DNA of 64,000 bases, taken from contig NZ_RAQO01000012.1 in assembly GCF_003610775.1 (NCBI RefSeq), forward strand, positions 109,398 through 173,397, in the 5' to 3' direction. The notes beneath the pieces were generated by a model. That model had not been told where the DNA came from and made no database searches. It saw nothing but the letters and a program-made list of their open reading frames with translations. Below, one piece after another: positions 26,648-35,888 of this stretch. The translations under genes were made by a program, and so were the position numbers. How positions within the stretch are numbered: position 1 is the first letter of the stretch; the number at the start of each line of letters is the position of its first letter. Origin of the DNA: Alginatibacterium sediminis (GTDB lineage: Bacteria; Pseudomonadota; Gammaproteobacteria; Enterobacterales; Celerinatantimonadaceae).

Positions 26648-28048
26648 TTAGTAAGCGGCCTTAGACACAAAGCCCTTAAACACGGTCAGAACGACAATTT
26701 TAACGTCCATCCACAAGCTCCATGACTGTATGTATTCCAAGTCATATTTGACCCGCATTTCCATTTTATCAAGGGTGTCCGTTTCACCACGAAACCCGTT
26801 AATTTGTGCCCAACCCGTAATCCCAGGCTTTACTTTGTGACGCAGCATATATCGGTGTACCAGTTGACGATATTCTTCGTTATGCGCTATCGCGTGTGGC
26901 CTAGGTCCGACAATAGACATGCTGCCTGCAAGTACATTAAAAAACTGAGGAAGTTCATCAAGTGAGGTGCGGCGAAGGAAACTACCAAAGGCTGTCACTC
27001 GAGGATCGTTTTGGGTAGCTTGCCGAACCTCATCCCCATTATCTTGGGTAGACATGCTGCGAAACTTCCAAACTTTAATGGGTTTGCCATAGAGACCGTA
27101 GCGGTCTTGTTTGAATAAAACAGGCCCTGCTGAGCTCAATTTTACGCCGATCGAAATAAGCAACAGCAAAGGACTTATCAGCAACAAAATTGCCGCAGAC
27201 AGTATTATATCTTGCAGACGTTTAACCAATACGCTCCCCCCACTAAATGGGCTGTCAAAAACGCTAATTGTGGGGATATTGCCGATAGGAACCCAGCGGC
27301 TTTGCATCAAGTTGTAGGCGAAAAAGTCAGGGACTAAGTGGGTGGTAACCGTGGTATCTGAAAGTTGGTTTAAAAAGTCAGCGATACGCTCTTCAGAGTG
27401 TACTGGTAGGGCTATATATACTTCGTCAATCTCGCCTTCACGAGCGAGTTCAAAGGCGCGCTTAGTACTTTGATACTGTCCTTCGTCAAGTTGAGGCAGG
27501 CGCTGCGGGCTTCGGTCATCAAAGAAACCTACAAAGTCGATCCCTAATTGTGGATTGGCTTCAAACTCTTGAAATAATCGATTTCCACAATCAGTCGCAC
27601 CAATAATTGCAGCTTTTCGAGACATATAACCCTGAGTTCGCATCATATTGTGCAGTTGTCGGTAGGCAACCCGCGCAACCGCCAAAGCAATTGGGGTAAT
27701 GACTATCCAAGTACCAATTGCAAATCTAGAATACTGCTCAGAAACTTTTAAGAAATAGCCGAGGAATGTGAGTACTAGTGCCGAAAAAATCCAAGTAAGG
27801 GCGACAGTTTTTAGCTGAGAGAATAGGTCTATAGACTGCATGTGCCGATACAATTGCAAGTACTCGGCAATGATCAAAAATAAGGCATACATAGTAACGC
27901 CCATTAATTGATACTGTGCTTCTAAAGCTACCCCCCTAAGTTCAAGAGCAATTTCTAGAACAATAAACACGATAGCTAGGTCGGTAAGGCGATAAATCGC
28001 TGCAAACTCAATTCCACTAGCCCTAATAAGATCTTTACGACTACCCAT
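26648..28048 (-). CDS. wcaJ: Undecaprenyl-phosphate glucose phosphotransferase (WcaJ-like)
   Basis: Initiating polyisoprenyl-phosphate hexose-1-phosphate transferase, 466 aa. It has four N-terminal membrane helices, a CoA-binding-like Rossmann domain (KAAIIGATDCGNRLFQEF), a fifth re-entrant helix and the catalytic domain: VLVKRLQDIILSAAILL, LFKQDRYGLYGKPIKVWKFR, RRTSLDELPQFFNVLAG, SIVGPRPH and KPGITGWAQING. It transfers glucose- or galactose-1-phosphate to undecaprenyl phosphate and starts repeat-unit assembly. First gene of the exopolysaccharide operon; length matches WcaJ (464). Confidence 0.94.
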   Translation of the reverse strand: MGSRKDLIRASGIEFAAIYRLTDLAIVFIVLEIALELRGVALEAQYQLMGVTMYALFLIIAEYLQLYRHMQSIDLFSQLKTVALTWIFSALVLTFLGYFLKVSEQYSRFAIGTWIVITPIALAVARVAYRQLHNMMRTQGYMSRKAAIIGATDCGNRLFQEFEANPQLGIDFVGFFDDRSPQRLPQLDEGQYQSTKRAFELAREGEIDEVYIALPVHSEERIADFLNQLSDTTVTTHLVPDFFAYNLMQSRWVPIGNIPTISVFDSPFSGGSVLVKRLQDIILSAAILLLISPLLLLISIGVKLSSAGPVLFKQDRYGLYGKPIKVWKFRSMSTQDNGDEVRQATQNDPRVTAFGSFLRRTSLDELPQFFNVLAGSMSIVGPRPHAIAHNEEYRQLVHRYMLRHKVKPGITGWAQINGFRGETDTLDKMEMRVKYDLEYIQSWSLWMDVKIVVLTVFKGFVSKAAY

Positions 28049-28482
28049 TAACCAATCCTTGGTCCAGCACCATTTATTTAAATCAAACCACCATCGCGGT
28101 GTTAAGACTCCACGCTGAGCGAATCAATTTGTGCGCTGCTATACCTTGCCAGCGCCACGTAAAAGTTAGGGTTTTATACGACTAAAGTCAATTCCTAATC
28201 AAGCCGCTCGTTACTACAATTAATAAAAATGCAACATATGCACATAATTTAGAGTAAAAACCCCTGAATTATAAGCTTCTGTTTTATGTGGTCTTTTCGG
28301 GAATGGGTAAAAAAGTAAAGAGGAGTACTCCAACATCGAGTATTCACACCTATGTTTAACAGCTCATAAATGGGTCGTTTATACGCAAAAACACTCTAGA
28401 AAACGCGGGCTTTACAAGAAAAAACGAAACAGGCTTATCATTCTCGGTCAGCGGTAAACAACAAGACTCCATAAGCACTTGT
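28049..28482. other. Intergenic region with candidate exopolysaccharide promoter
   Basis: 434 bp between the LacI gene and wcaJ, no gene seen. On the minus strand a sigma70-like promoter is visible: TTGATT at 28202-28197, 18-bp spacer, TATAAA at 28178-28173, giving a ~118-nt leader before wcaJ. A 10-bp palindrome GGAGTACTCC lies at 28322-28331. I did not find a clear ops/RfaH element or an intrinsic terminator for the LacI gene. Confidence 0.4.
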
Positions 28483-29535
28483 TTAAGGGCAAGAATTACG
28501 TACTAACAACTCGGTAGACAACACGTGATCTTCGAAACTTTGTAGCTGCAACACAATATCAGCGGCAATCCGACCTTTTTCTCTCAGTGGCTGATGCACA
28601 GTAGTGAGTTGTCGCTCCATCGCTTCAGGGATATCATCAAACCCGACCACACGTAATTCTTGCGGTACTTTGATGCCAAGATCTCGTGCAGCATCCAAGG
28701 CAGCCAGGGCAATTTTGTCGCTCATACATAGCAGCACATTTGGTCGCTCTGGCGCCGACAAGATACCCCTTGCCATCACCCGAACCTGCTGCTGGTCGTT
28801 ATGTGGGAAGTTCCATAGACTAATCATGTCAGGTTTAACTTTAAGTCTGACCAGTGCCTCTCGGTAACCTTCTAAGCGGCGCCTAGAAATCGACTCTTCA
28901 ATACCGAAAAGCTCTTTATCTGCAATTAGTCCCGCTTGAATAGCCGATGTTAATCGTAATCCAAAGATACTTACTCGTGGATGCTCAACCGGCGCTACCG
29001 CGTGCATAGCAGCTTCGCAGGCCGCTTTCTGGTTATCAACATGTACCGAAACGCTTTGCCCAAAACTCGCCGTAAAGTCAACCGTCACTAAAGGCTTGCC
29101 CTGATGCTCCAAACGACGCATTAAGCTTTCTTTTAGAGGTTGCCCATAGACGATATACCCATCAGGGATAGTTTGAACTTGGCTGCTTTGATAGTTCTCC
29201 TCGCAGCTCGGCAGCAGCAACATATTTACATGTTGCTTATCCAGTGCATTACCTAGCCCTTCCAAAAATTGATTGGCGACGGGGTCGGAAAAATTAAACG
29301 ACAAAGTGTCGGCAAGCAACACGCCAATAATCCCAGTTTTACCGGTACGCAAACTGCGCGCACTCATATTGGGCCCGCTGTATCCAAGCGCTTCGCACTG
29401 CGCAAGTATGCGCTCTCGGAGCTGTTTAGATAACTGATCGGGGCGATTAAAAGCGTTGGAAACTGTCGCCTTTGAAACACCTATCTGCTCAGCCATTTCT
29501 TTCAAGGTTAGCTTGCGGCCTGCCGTTTTTTCCAT
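28483..29535 (-). CDS. LacI-family sugar repressor
   Basis: About 350 residues. The N-terminal HTH reads LTLKEMAEQIGVSKATVSNAFNRP followed by a hinge helix and a periplasmic-binding-protein-like effector domain (GIIGVLLADTLSFNFSDP ... VVGFDDIPEAMERQLTTVHQP). The ATG at 29535 is preferred to the TTG at 29538. It lies 18 nt downstream of the GH65 gene on the same strand, so it is probably cotranscribed and autoregulated. The two AACCGGTT operators between GH65 and the ABC importer are the obvious targets. The effector is probably a cluster-specific sugar or sugar phosphate. Confidence 0.93.
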   Translation of the reverse strand: MEKTAGRKLTLKEMAEQIGVSKATVSNAFNRPDQLSKQLRERILAQCEALGYSGPNMSARSLRTGKTGIIGVLLADTLSFNFSDPVANQFLEGLGNALDKQHVNMLLLPSCEENYQSSQVQTIPDGYIVYGQPLKESLMRRLEHQGKPLVTVDFTASFGQSVSVHVDNQKAACEAAMHAVAPVEHPRVSIFGLRLTSAIQAGLIADKELFGIEESISRRRLEGYREALVRLKVKPDMISLWNFPHNDQQQVRVMARGILSAPERPNVLLCMSDKIALAALDAARDLGIKVPQELRVVGFDDIPEAMERQLTTVHQPLREKGRIAADIVLQLQSFEDHVLSTELLVRNSCP

Positions 29536-29553
29536 CAATACGTATCCATGTAT

Positions 29554-31839
29554 TTAGTCATTTGAGCCCAGGGTTTCGACGCTCAAGCTCGTTTCCAAGC
29601 GGCGCATCTTAGCATGAATTTCAATATCCATTGCGTCACCACTTAAGAGACGAACTTGGGTTTGCTTTGGATTAACGTCAATCTCTATCTGTCTTCCGCG
29701 CCATGTCAGACAAAAACTATAGCCCTGCCAATCGGGTGCGAGGGCTGGTGCTAATTTAAGATGCTGGTCAGCTAAGCGCACTCCTGCAAAGCCATAGACT
29801 AAACACTGCCAAGTACCTGCAAGGTTGGCAATATGCAAGCCATCGCGCGTGTTGCCATGAGTATTATCCAGATCCAAGCGCGCCGTTTGCGCAAACCACT
29901 TACCAGAGACATCCAATCGACCAATCCGCGCTGCCATGATGCTAAATATGCACGATGACAAGGACGAGTCATGAGTCGTTACCTGATCATAGTAATCATA
30001 GGATTTGGCCATGGTTTGTTCGTCACTGATACCATCTAGTAAATAATGAGCCAACATCACATCTGGTTGTTTACTCACTTGATGGCGATAGATAACTAGA
30101 GGGTGGAAATTAAGAAGCAATGGGTACTTCGATTTCGGTGTGTTCTCAAAATCCCAAACTTTTTTGTTTAGAAAACTATCGTCTTGAGGGTTAATTCCTA
30201 AGCTCTCGTCAAAAAGTAATAACATTGCGTCTGAGGCAGCTTGCCATTGCTTTAACTCAGCGGCATCTAGGCCAATTTGACTTGAAATCCGACCCAAAAC
30301 ATCTGGAGCTTTGTTTGCCAGTTCAGCGTGCATTTTTACGGCCCAATTCAAGTTGTGTTGCGCCATTGAATTGGTATAAAAGTTGTTATTCACGATGGCC
30401 GTATATTCATCAGGCCCGGTAACTGAATCGATGCAAAATTGTCCTTGTCGATTAAAATGACCGGTTTCGAGCCATAAACGAGCGGTTTCAAATAAAACTT
30501 CAGCGCCACATTCACACATAAAGTCAAAGTCGGCACTTGCCTTCCAATACTGCGCAAAAGCCCATGCAATATCTGCGCTTATATGATACTGAGCGGTACC
30601 TGCTTCAAAAAATGAAGAGCACTCGTCACCATTAATGGTACGCCAAGGAAACAATGCACCCTTTGTGTGGCCCAATTCCCGTGCTCTCGCTCGTGCTTGA
30701 TCAAGCGTATTATAGCGAAAACGTAGTAGGTTTTTAGCTAGCTCAGGTTGAGTTAAAATGAACACCGGTAACACGTAGATTTCGGTATCCCAAAAATAAT
30801 GTCCTTCGTAGCCCTCACCACTTAAACCTTTTGCGGCTATATTGCTTACCGCATCTTGGCCAAGTGATTGCAATAATTGAAACACGTTAAAGCGCAGGCC
30901 AAGCTCAAGCTGCTCATCCCCTTTGATCGCGATCGCCGAGCGATTCCAAAACTGCGACAAATACTGGGCTTGCTCACTGGCCAAGGCTTCAAAGTCGAAA
31001 GCACTGAAGGAATGTAATAGTTCTAATCCTTGTTGCGCCGGCATGGGGTGACGTCGAGTATCAGTAAATACGGCGTATTTGGTCATCCGCACAGCTGAAC
31101 CTGCAGCAAAGCGCACAACAGTTTTAGCTTGGTTCTCCGCAGAGCTAAACTCTTGGCTTTGGGTTTCGCTACAGCGATGATAACTACTTAAGGCAATTTC
31201 AAGCGCAGATGAATGCGTCTTTGCGACAACTTGTGCAAACCCACCGGCAACGCAATCGGTAGGCCACAATAACTTAGCGTGCCCACTTGCAACCCGAACA
31301 TCATCATCGGTGGTAAAGTTCTCGATAGATGCGTTAATACTACTGCGTATCTCAATGGGTTCATCAAAGTTCAAGGCTTTAACTTGATAGTCGATGACAA
31401 AAAGCTCTCGTTTTACAAAAGACACCATGCGCCTAATTTCAAGCTCAATCTCTAAACCTAATGGGCTACGCCAATGAATTTTTCTAAGGCTGATTCCGGT
31501 GTCAAAATCAAGGCTTCGCTCAAAGCCCAAAAGTTCACCAGAAAATAAACTGAACCGTTCTAGTTGATGACCTAAATACAGCTCAACCGTTTGAGCATCT
31601 GGAATATTCGGTAGTTTTTGCATTGTCTCAGGAAAACCAAAACACTTTTCGCCGTAACTAATATCTACATTTTCATAGAATCCATTGACGTAACAGCCTC
31701 GAATTGAAGCCATGTCTTCGGCATAGCCTTCTTCGAAATTACCCCGTACACCAAGGTAGCCGTTGCCTTGGGCAAATAAACTTTCGTTAACCAGAAGTTG
31801 TTTGGGTTCTAGGGAGTTGTCTTGTAGTTGCTGACCCAT
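29554..31839 (-). CDS. GH65 inverting alpha-glucoside phosphorylase (kojibiose-phosphorylase clade-like)
   Basis: 761 residues, cytoplasmic. It has an N-terminal beta-sandwich (ESLFAQGNGYLGVRGNFEEG) and an (alpha/alpha)6 catalytic barrel: GYEGHYFWDTEIYVLPVF, GALFPWRTINGDECSSFF, AGTAQYHISADIAWAF, and VTGPDEYTAIVNNNFYTN, in which E478 is the predicted catalytic acid. GH65 phosphorylases cleave an alpha-diglucoside with phosphate to beta-D-glucose 1-phosphate plus the acceptor. The PWRTINGDECSSFF segment resembles kojibiose/trehalose-type enzymes rather than maltose phosphorylase. Kojibiose, nigerose, trehalose or 2-O-glucosylglycerol are all possible. No beta-phosphoglucomutase gene is in the window. 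Confidence 0.92.
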   Translation of the reverse strand: MGQQLQDNSLEPKQLLVNESLFAQGNGYLGVRGNFEEGYAEDMASIRGCYVNGFYENVDISYGEKCFGFPETMQKLPNIPDAQTVELYLGHQLERFSLFSGELLGFERSLDFDTGISLRKIHWRSPLGLEIELEIRRMVSFVKRELFVIDYQVKALNFDEPIEIRSSINASIENFTTDDDVRVASGHAKLLWPTDCVAGGFAQVVAKTHSSALEIALSSYHRCSETQSQEFSSAENQAKTVVRFAAGSAVRMTKYAVFTDTRRHPMPAQQGLELLHSFSAFDFEALASEQAQYLSQFWNRSAIAIKGDEQLELGLRFNVFQLLQSLGQDAVSNIAAKGLSGEGYEGHYFWDTEIYVLPVFILTQPELAKNLLRFRYNTLDQARARARELGHTKGALFPWRTINGDECSSFFEAGTAQYHISADIAWAFAQYWKASADFDFMCECGAEVLFETARLWLETGHFNRQGQFCIDSVTGPDEYTAIVNNNFYTNSMAQHNLNWAVKMHAELANKAPDVLGRISSQIGLDAAELKQWQAASDAMLLLFDESLGINPQDDSFLNKKVWDFENTPKSKYPLLLNFHPLVIYRHQVSKQPDVMLAHYLLDGISDEQTMAKSYDYYDQVTTHDSSLSSCIFSIMAARIGRLDVSGKWFAQTARLDLDNTHGNTRDGLHIANLAGTWQCLVYGFAGVRLADQHLKLAPALAPDWQGYSFCLTWRGRQIEIDVNPKQTQVRLLSGDAMDIEIHAKMRRLETSLSVETLGSND

Positions 31840-31928
31840 ACAGAGTTCCTTAAAGATCTAAATTAAGCATTTAATGCATCTTAGTTTGCGCACAGATCGT
31901 CTATATGGCTAATAGATTACTAAACCTT

Positions 31929-31944
31929 TGTGATGTTGCTCACG
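31929..31944. promoter_or_regulatory. CRP-cAMP binding site
   Basis: TGTGATGTTGCTCACG matches the CRP consensus TGTGA-N6-TCACA at 9 of 10 conserved positions. It sits about 40 bp upstream of a CATATAG-type -10 for the leftward GH65 gene (class II spacing) and next to the LacI-type operator. Confidence 0.75.
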
Positions 31945-31950
31945 AATTAT

Positions 31951-31966
31951 TCTGAACCGGTTAAGT
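31951..31966. promoter_or_regulatory. LacI-type operator 1 (GH65 side)
   Basis: TCTGAACCGGTTAAGT contains the palindromic core AACCGGTT (31955-31962). It shares CTGAACCGGTT with the second site at 32111-32128. It adjoins the CRP site in the divergent GH65/ABC-transporter region. Confidence 0.7.
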
Positions 31967-32110
31967 CTCATTGGCAGCAGTCGCCACTCAATCATTTATT
32001 TCAAAAACGTGACGAATGTAACACTAATGACTGCCTGCGTATGATTTAGCGCACAAAAATGCATTGCATAACTTGCTCTTTATTCGAACTAGTCTTTAAC
32101 TGAAAGACGA

Positions 32111-32128
32111 AACTAAACCGGTTCAGTT
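32111..32128. promoter_or_regulatory. LacI-type operator 2 (ABC transporter side)
   Basis: AACTAAACCGGTTCAGTT is an 18-bp palindrome with one mismatched pair around AACCGGTT (32116-32123). Its reverse complement shares CTGAACCGGTT with operator 1. It lies ~120 bp upstream of the aglE-like start, near the presumed promoter. Confidence 0.72.
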
Positions 32129-32151
32129 ATTCCTTTCTTGTTTAGTTCTTT

Positions 32152-32182
32152 GTCAGCTCGCTGACCGCGCAAATGTTTGCGC
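32152..32182 (+). other. Two small palindromes in the aglE leader
   Basis: GTCAGC-TC-GCTGAC (32152-32165) and GCGCAAA-TG-TTTGCGC (32167-32182) are adjacent perfect inverted repeats in the region likely to be the 5' leader of the ABC-transporter transcript. They could form mRNA hairpins or be extra protein sites. Confidence 0.4.
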
Positions 32183-32248
32183 ATTGTTGCGCTCCTCGTT
32201 TTGGTGGGCGTAATTACGTGAAGTAAAATGCTTAAGGAGAAAAGCGAT

Positions 32249-33607
32249 ATGAAACCCACTATTTTATGCAGTGCCATTGCATTAACACTCGCAAGTAACA
32301 TGGCTCTTGCTGATGGGCACCTGAAATATGCACCAGGAGAAAACAGCGATTTCAGTTGGGAAAGCTACCAAACGTTTGCAGAGAAGACTGACCTAGCTGG
32401 CGAAACTCTTACAATTAGCGGTCCATGGCTCGGTCCAGACCGTGAGTTGATCGAATCAGTTCTTGCCTACTTCCGTGAAGCTACCGGAGCCGAGGTTAAA
32501 TACGCTGGTTCAGACTCATTTGAACAACAAATTGCAATTGATGTTCAAGCTGGTAGCCCACCGAACATTGCAATCTTCCCACAACCAGGTTTAGCGGCAG
32601 ATTTGGCTAGCAAAGGTTTCCTTACACCTCTTCCTGATTCAACAGGTGCATGGGTTGAAGAAAACTATGCTGCTGGTTCATCTTGGGTTGACCTAGGTAC
32701 CTACCCTGATAAGGCGGGTAACAAAGATTTATTCGGTTTCTTCTACAAAGTTGATTTGAAATCATTAGTTTGGTTCTCACCTGAAAACTTTGAAGATGCA
32801 GGCTACGAAGTTCCTGAAACCATGGAACAGCTAAAAGAATTGACCCAACAAATTGTTGATGATGGCGGTACACCTTGGTGTATTGGTCTAGGTAGTGGTG
32901 GTGCAACTGGTTGGCCGGCTACTGACTGGGTAGAAGACATGATGTTGCGCACCCAATCACCAGAAGACTATGACAAATGGGTTACTAACGAACTTAAGTT
33001 CAACGATCCTAAAGTCATCGAAGCAATTGAAGATTATGGCTGGTTCTCTAAGAATGATGCTTACGTTTATGGTGGCGCAGCTGCTGTAGCGACAACTGAC
33101 TTCCGTGACAGCCCTAAAGGTATGTTTACTTCTCCTGCACAATGCTACATGCATCGCCAAGCTTCATTTATCCCATCGTTCTTCCCAGAAGGTACGGTTT
33201 TGGGTGAAGATGCTGACTTCTTCTACTTCCCTGCCTATGAAGGCAAGGACTTAGGTAAGCCTGTTCTTGGTGCCGGTACAGTTTGGGGTATTACCCAAGA
33301 CGCACCTGCTGTTGCAGCGTTCTTTGAGTTCCTCCAAACACCGATCGCCCACGAAATTTGGATGGCGCAATCAGGGTTCTTAACGCCGCTTAAAACTGCA
33401 AATACTGAAGTTTACGCAAACGAAACACTTAAGAAGCAAGGTCAAATTTTGCTTGATGCAACAACCTTCCGCTTTGACGGTTCTGACTTAATGCCTGGCA
33501 AAATTGGTGCAAGCGCATTCTGGACTGGAATGGTCGACTATAGTGGTGGCAAAACTGCAAAAGAAGTAGCAGATAGTATCCAAGGTACTTGGGACGCTAT
33601 CAAGTAA
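32249..33607 (+). CDS. aglE: Alpha-glucoside ABC transporter substrate-binding protein
   Basis: About 452 residues, extracellular solute-binding protein family 1. Signal peptide MKPTILCSAIALTLASNMALA, mature start DGHLKYAPGE. The LTISGPWLGPDRELIESVLA and QAGSPPNIAIFPQPGL segments and the DDGGTPWCIGLGSGGATGWP stretch are those of AglE-type alpha-glucoside binding proteins. AAGGAGA at 32234-32240 selects the ATG at 32249 over the upstream ATG at 32228. It feeds the AglF/AglG permeases. The ligand may be trehalose, sucrose, maltose, kojibiose or another alpha-glucoside. Confidence 0.92.
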   Translation: MKPTILCSAIALTLASNMALADGHLKYAPGENSDFSWESYQTFAEKTDLAGETLTISGPWLGPDRELIESVLAYFREATGAEVKYAGSDSFEQQIAIDVQAGSPPNIAIFPQPGLAADLASKGFLTPLPDSTGAWVEENYAAGSSWVDLGTYPDKAGNKDLFGFFYKVDLKSLVWFSPENFEDAGYEVPETMEQLKELTQQIVDDGGTPWCIGLGSGGATGWPATDWVEDMMLRTQSPEDYDKWVTNELKFNDPKVIEAIEDYGWFSKNDAYVYGGAAAVATTDFRDSPKGMFTSPAQCYMHRQASFIPSFFPEGTVLGEDADFFYFPAYEGKDLGKPVLGAGTVWGITQDAPAVAAFFEFLQTPIAHEIWMAQSGFLTPLKTANTEVYANETLKKQGQILLDATTFRFDGSDLMPGKIGASAFWTGMVDYSGGKTAKEVADSIQGTWDAIK

Positions 33608-33613
33608 GCTCAA

Positions 33614-33641
33614 TCACACCAAGCCTCAGGGCTTGGTGTGA
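33614..33641 (+). other. Intercistronic hairpin after aglE
   Basis: A perfect 12-bp stem (TCACACCAAGCC, loop TCAG, GGCTTGGTGTGA) with no following U-tract. It lies in the 64-nt gap between the binding-protein gene and the first permease gene. By analogy with malE-malF, it probably protects the 3' end of the binding-protein mRNA and lowers permease expression. Confidence 0.7.
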
Positions 33642-33671
33642 CTTTCAACCCGGTCAGCTATAGAGGTTCAA

Positions 33672-34682
33672 ATGGACCAGATTTATTCCGCTTTATTAAC
33701 AATGAGCTTGGGAGTTGCAGGATGTATCCTGTATTTCTGGGGTTCAAATTGGCTACTTGGAATTATTTTCCCGTTCCGTGGTCAAAGCCATGAGCAAGCG
33801 GCGCGTAATCTACGTATTGCCAGCTCAGTACGTCCTTGGTTATTCCTTGGACCAGCATTATTCTTCCTATTTTTATACCTAGTTTATCCAGTCATTGATT
33901 CGCTGCGTCTTTCATTTATGGGCCGCTCCGGCGAAGAATTCGTTGGTATCAGTAATTATGTTTGGCTATTCAATGACCCTGAGTTTCAAGAGTCATTAAA
34001 AAACAATGTCCTGTGGCTTCTCATCGTTCCTGCGGCTTCTACATTCTTTGGTTTAATCATCGCTGCACTTACCGATAGAGTTAGCTGGGGAAACATTGCC
34101 AAAAGCCTTATCTTTATGCCGATGGCTATTTCGTTCATTGGCGCATCGATCATCTGGAAGTTTATCTACGATTATCGTCCAACCGGCAGCGACCAAATTG
34201 GTCTGCTAAATGCCTTCGTTGAATACCTCGGCTTTGAGCCTCAGGCATGGATTGCAGTACCTTTTTGGAACAATCTATTCTTAATGATTATTCTGGTTTG
34301 GATTCAGACCGGCTTTGCAATGGTCATTCTATCTGCGGCGCTACGTGGTATTCCTGAAGAAACTGTTGAGGCTGCTGTTCTTGATGGTGCAAATGGCCTA
34401 CAAATATTCTTCAAAATTCTAGTACCTCAAATTTGGGGGACGATCGCCGTTGTTTGGACGACGATTACCATCACAGTACTCAAAGTTTTCGATATTGTGC
34501 TTGCGATGACCAACGGGCAATGGAACAGCCAAGTACTCGCCAATATGATGTTCGATTGGATGTTCCGCGGAGGCGGTGACTTTGGACGAGGCGCGGCAAT
34601 TGCGGTGATTATCATGGTTGCTGTTGTTCCAATCATGGTTTGGAATATTAGAAATGCCCAAGCACAAATGGAGGACCGTTAA
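33672..34682 (+). CDS. aglF: Alpha-glucoside ABC transporter permease 1
   Basis: 336 residues, MalF-type inner-membrane permease with about seven to eight helices. An extra N-terminal helix (YSALLTMSLGVAGCILYFWGS) precedes the core. The cytoplasmic EAA loop is EETVEAAVLDGANGLQIFFKI, which docks on the ATPase. It pairs with the next permease, 1 nt downstream, and is of the AglF family, based on operon order (E-F-G-K). Confidence 0.93.
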   Translation: MDQIYSALLTMSLGVAGCILYFWGSNWLLGIIFPFRGQSHEQAARNLRIASSVRPWLFLGPALFFLFLYLVYPVIDSLRLSFMGRSGEEFVGISNYVWLFNDPEFQESLKNNVLWLLIVPAASTFFGLIIAALTDRVSWGNIAKSLIFMPMAISFIGASIIWKFIYDYRPTGSDQIGLLNAFVEYLGFEPQAWIAVPFWNNLFLMIILVWIQTGFAMVILSAALRGIPEETVEAAVLDGANGLQIFFKILVPQIWGTIAVVWTTITITVLKVFDIVLAMTNGQWNSQVLANMMFDWMFRGGGDFGRGAAIAVIIMVAVVPIMVWNIRNAQAQMEDR

Positions 34683-34683
34683 G

Positions 34684-35868
34684 ATGTCGGCAACTCAAAC
34701 ACAAGCGCGTTCTTCCACCTTGGTTCAACGTATGAAGCGTATTTCGCCACTTACAATTGTGGTCCATCTGTCAGTACTATTGTTAGTTATCATGTGGACT
34801 ATTCCAACCTTTGGCTTGTTGGTTTCTTCTATACGAGACAAAGATCAACTCGCGGTCAGTGGTTGGTGGACAGCACTTTCATCATCAGAGCAAAACTTAA
34901 TTGCACGCACCAATGCTCCGAGCACTCAGGTTTTTGAAAATGGTGTCTACATTCTTAAAGGGAACATTGCGCCTGAGGGTGAAAGCGTTGAAGTATTAGC
35001 CTTTGGTAGTTCCTCACAGGACCCTTCAGCCTTTGAACCTGGTACCACAAGCACATTGCGCAACGGCAATACTTTAAATGTTGAAACAAATGGTGATTAC
35101 GTTTTTAGTTCTGAAAAAGAATTTACTGGTAGCCGCGGTAAACGTATATTTTACCAAGCGGTCGAAAAGCCTCGATGGACATTAGATAATTACCGTGAGG
35201 TACTTAGTTCAGAAGGCCTGGGACAATCGTTTATCAACTCTTTAACGGTAACCATTCCTGCAACCATTATTCCAATTCTAATTGCTGCCTTCGCCGCCTA
35301 TGCACTGTCTTGGATGCAAATGCCATTTCGAGGTCTGCTACTGGCGGTCGTCATTGGTTTGCTCGTTGTACCACTACAAATGTCTTTAATTCCCTTACTG
35401 CGTTTGTATAACGAAATAGCCATGTACTTTGGAGTTGGTGCTAAGTCCTATTTGGGCATATGGTTGGCCCATACTGGGTTTGGCTTGCCTTTAGCGATTT
35501 ATTTATTGCGCAACTACATCTCTAACTTACCGCGCGAAATCATTGAATCGGCTCGCGTTGATGGCGCAACTGACTTTGATATTTTCCGCCGTATTGTATT
35601 GCCGCTGTCGTTTCCAGCATTGGCATCGTTTGCCATTTTCCAATTCCTATGGGTTTGGAATGACTTACTGGTCGCAACTGTATTTTTAGGTAACGGCGAC
35701 GAATTCCTAGTGCTAACCGGACGTCTTCGCGAGTTACTCGGTTCACGCGGTGGTAACTGGGAAATTCTAACGGCTTCGGCTTTCGTGACAATGATTGTTC
35801 CAATAACTGTCTTTTTCACCTTACAACGATACTTAGTGCGCGGCTTGCTAGCCGGCTCTGTTAAATAG
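34684..35868 (+). CDS. aglG: Alpha-glucoside ABC transporter permease 2
   Basis: About 394 residues, MalG-type permease. After TM1 ([20 protein letters not shown]) there is a large extracytoplasmic insertion, residues ~45-165 ([20 protein letters not shown] ... [12 protein letters not shown]), which is a hallmark of AglG. The C-terminal half has five to six helices with the EAA loop [20 protein letters not shown]. The ORF is open from 34618, but the ATG at 34684, 1 nt after aglF stops, gives the family start [10 protein letters not shown]. Confidence 0.94.
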   Translation: MSATQTQARSSTLVQRMKRISPLTIVVHLSVLLLVIMWTIPTFGLLVSSIRDKDQLAVSGWWTALSSSEQNLIARTNAPSTQVFENGVYILKGNIAPEGESVEVLAFGSSSQDPSAFEPGTTSTLRNGNTLNVETNGDYVFSSEKEFTGSRGKRIFYQAVEKPRWTLDNYREVLSSEGLGQSFINSLTVTIPATIIPILIAAFAAYALSWMQMPFRGLLLAVVIGLLVVPLQMSLIPLLRLYNEIAMYFGVGAKSYLGIWLAHTGFGLPLAIYLLRNYISNLPREIIESARVDGATDFDIFRRIVLPLSFPALASFAIFQFLWVWNDLLVATVFLGNGDEFLVLTGRLRELLGSRGGNWEILTASAFVTMIVPITVFFTLQRYLVRGLLAGSVK

Positions 35869-35888
35869 ATTTTGGGAAGTCAAAAATT

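Noticed and set aside
28049-28482. RfaH/ops or JUMPstart element before the exopolysaccharide operon
   Set aside because: No GGCGGTAGC-like core found on the coding strand; only a weak GGCGCTGGC resemblance.
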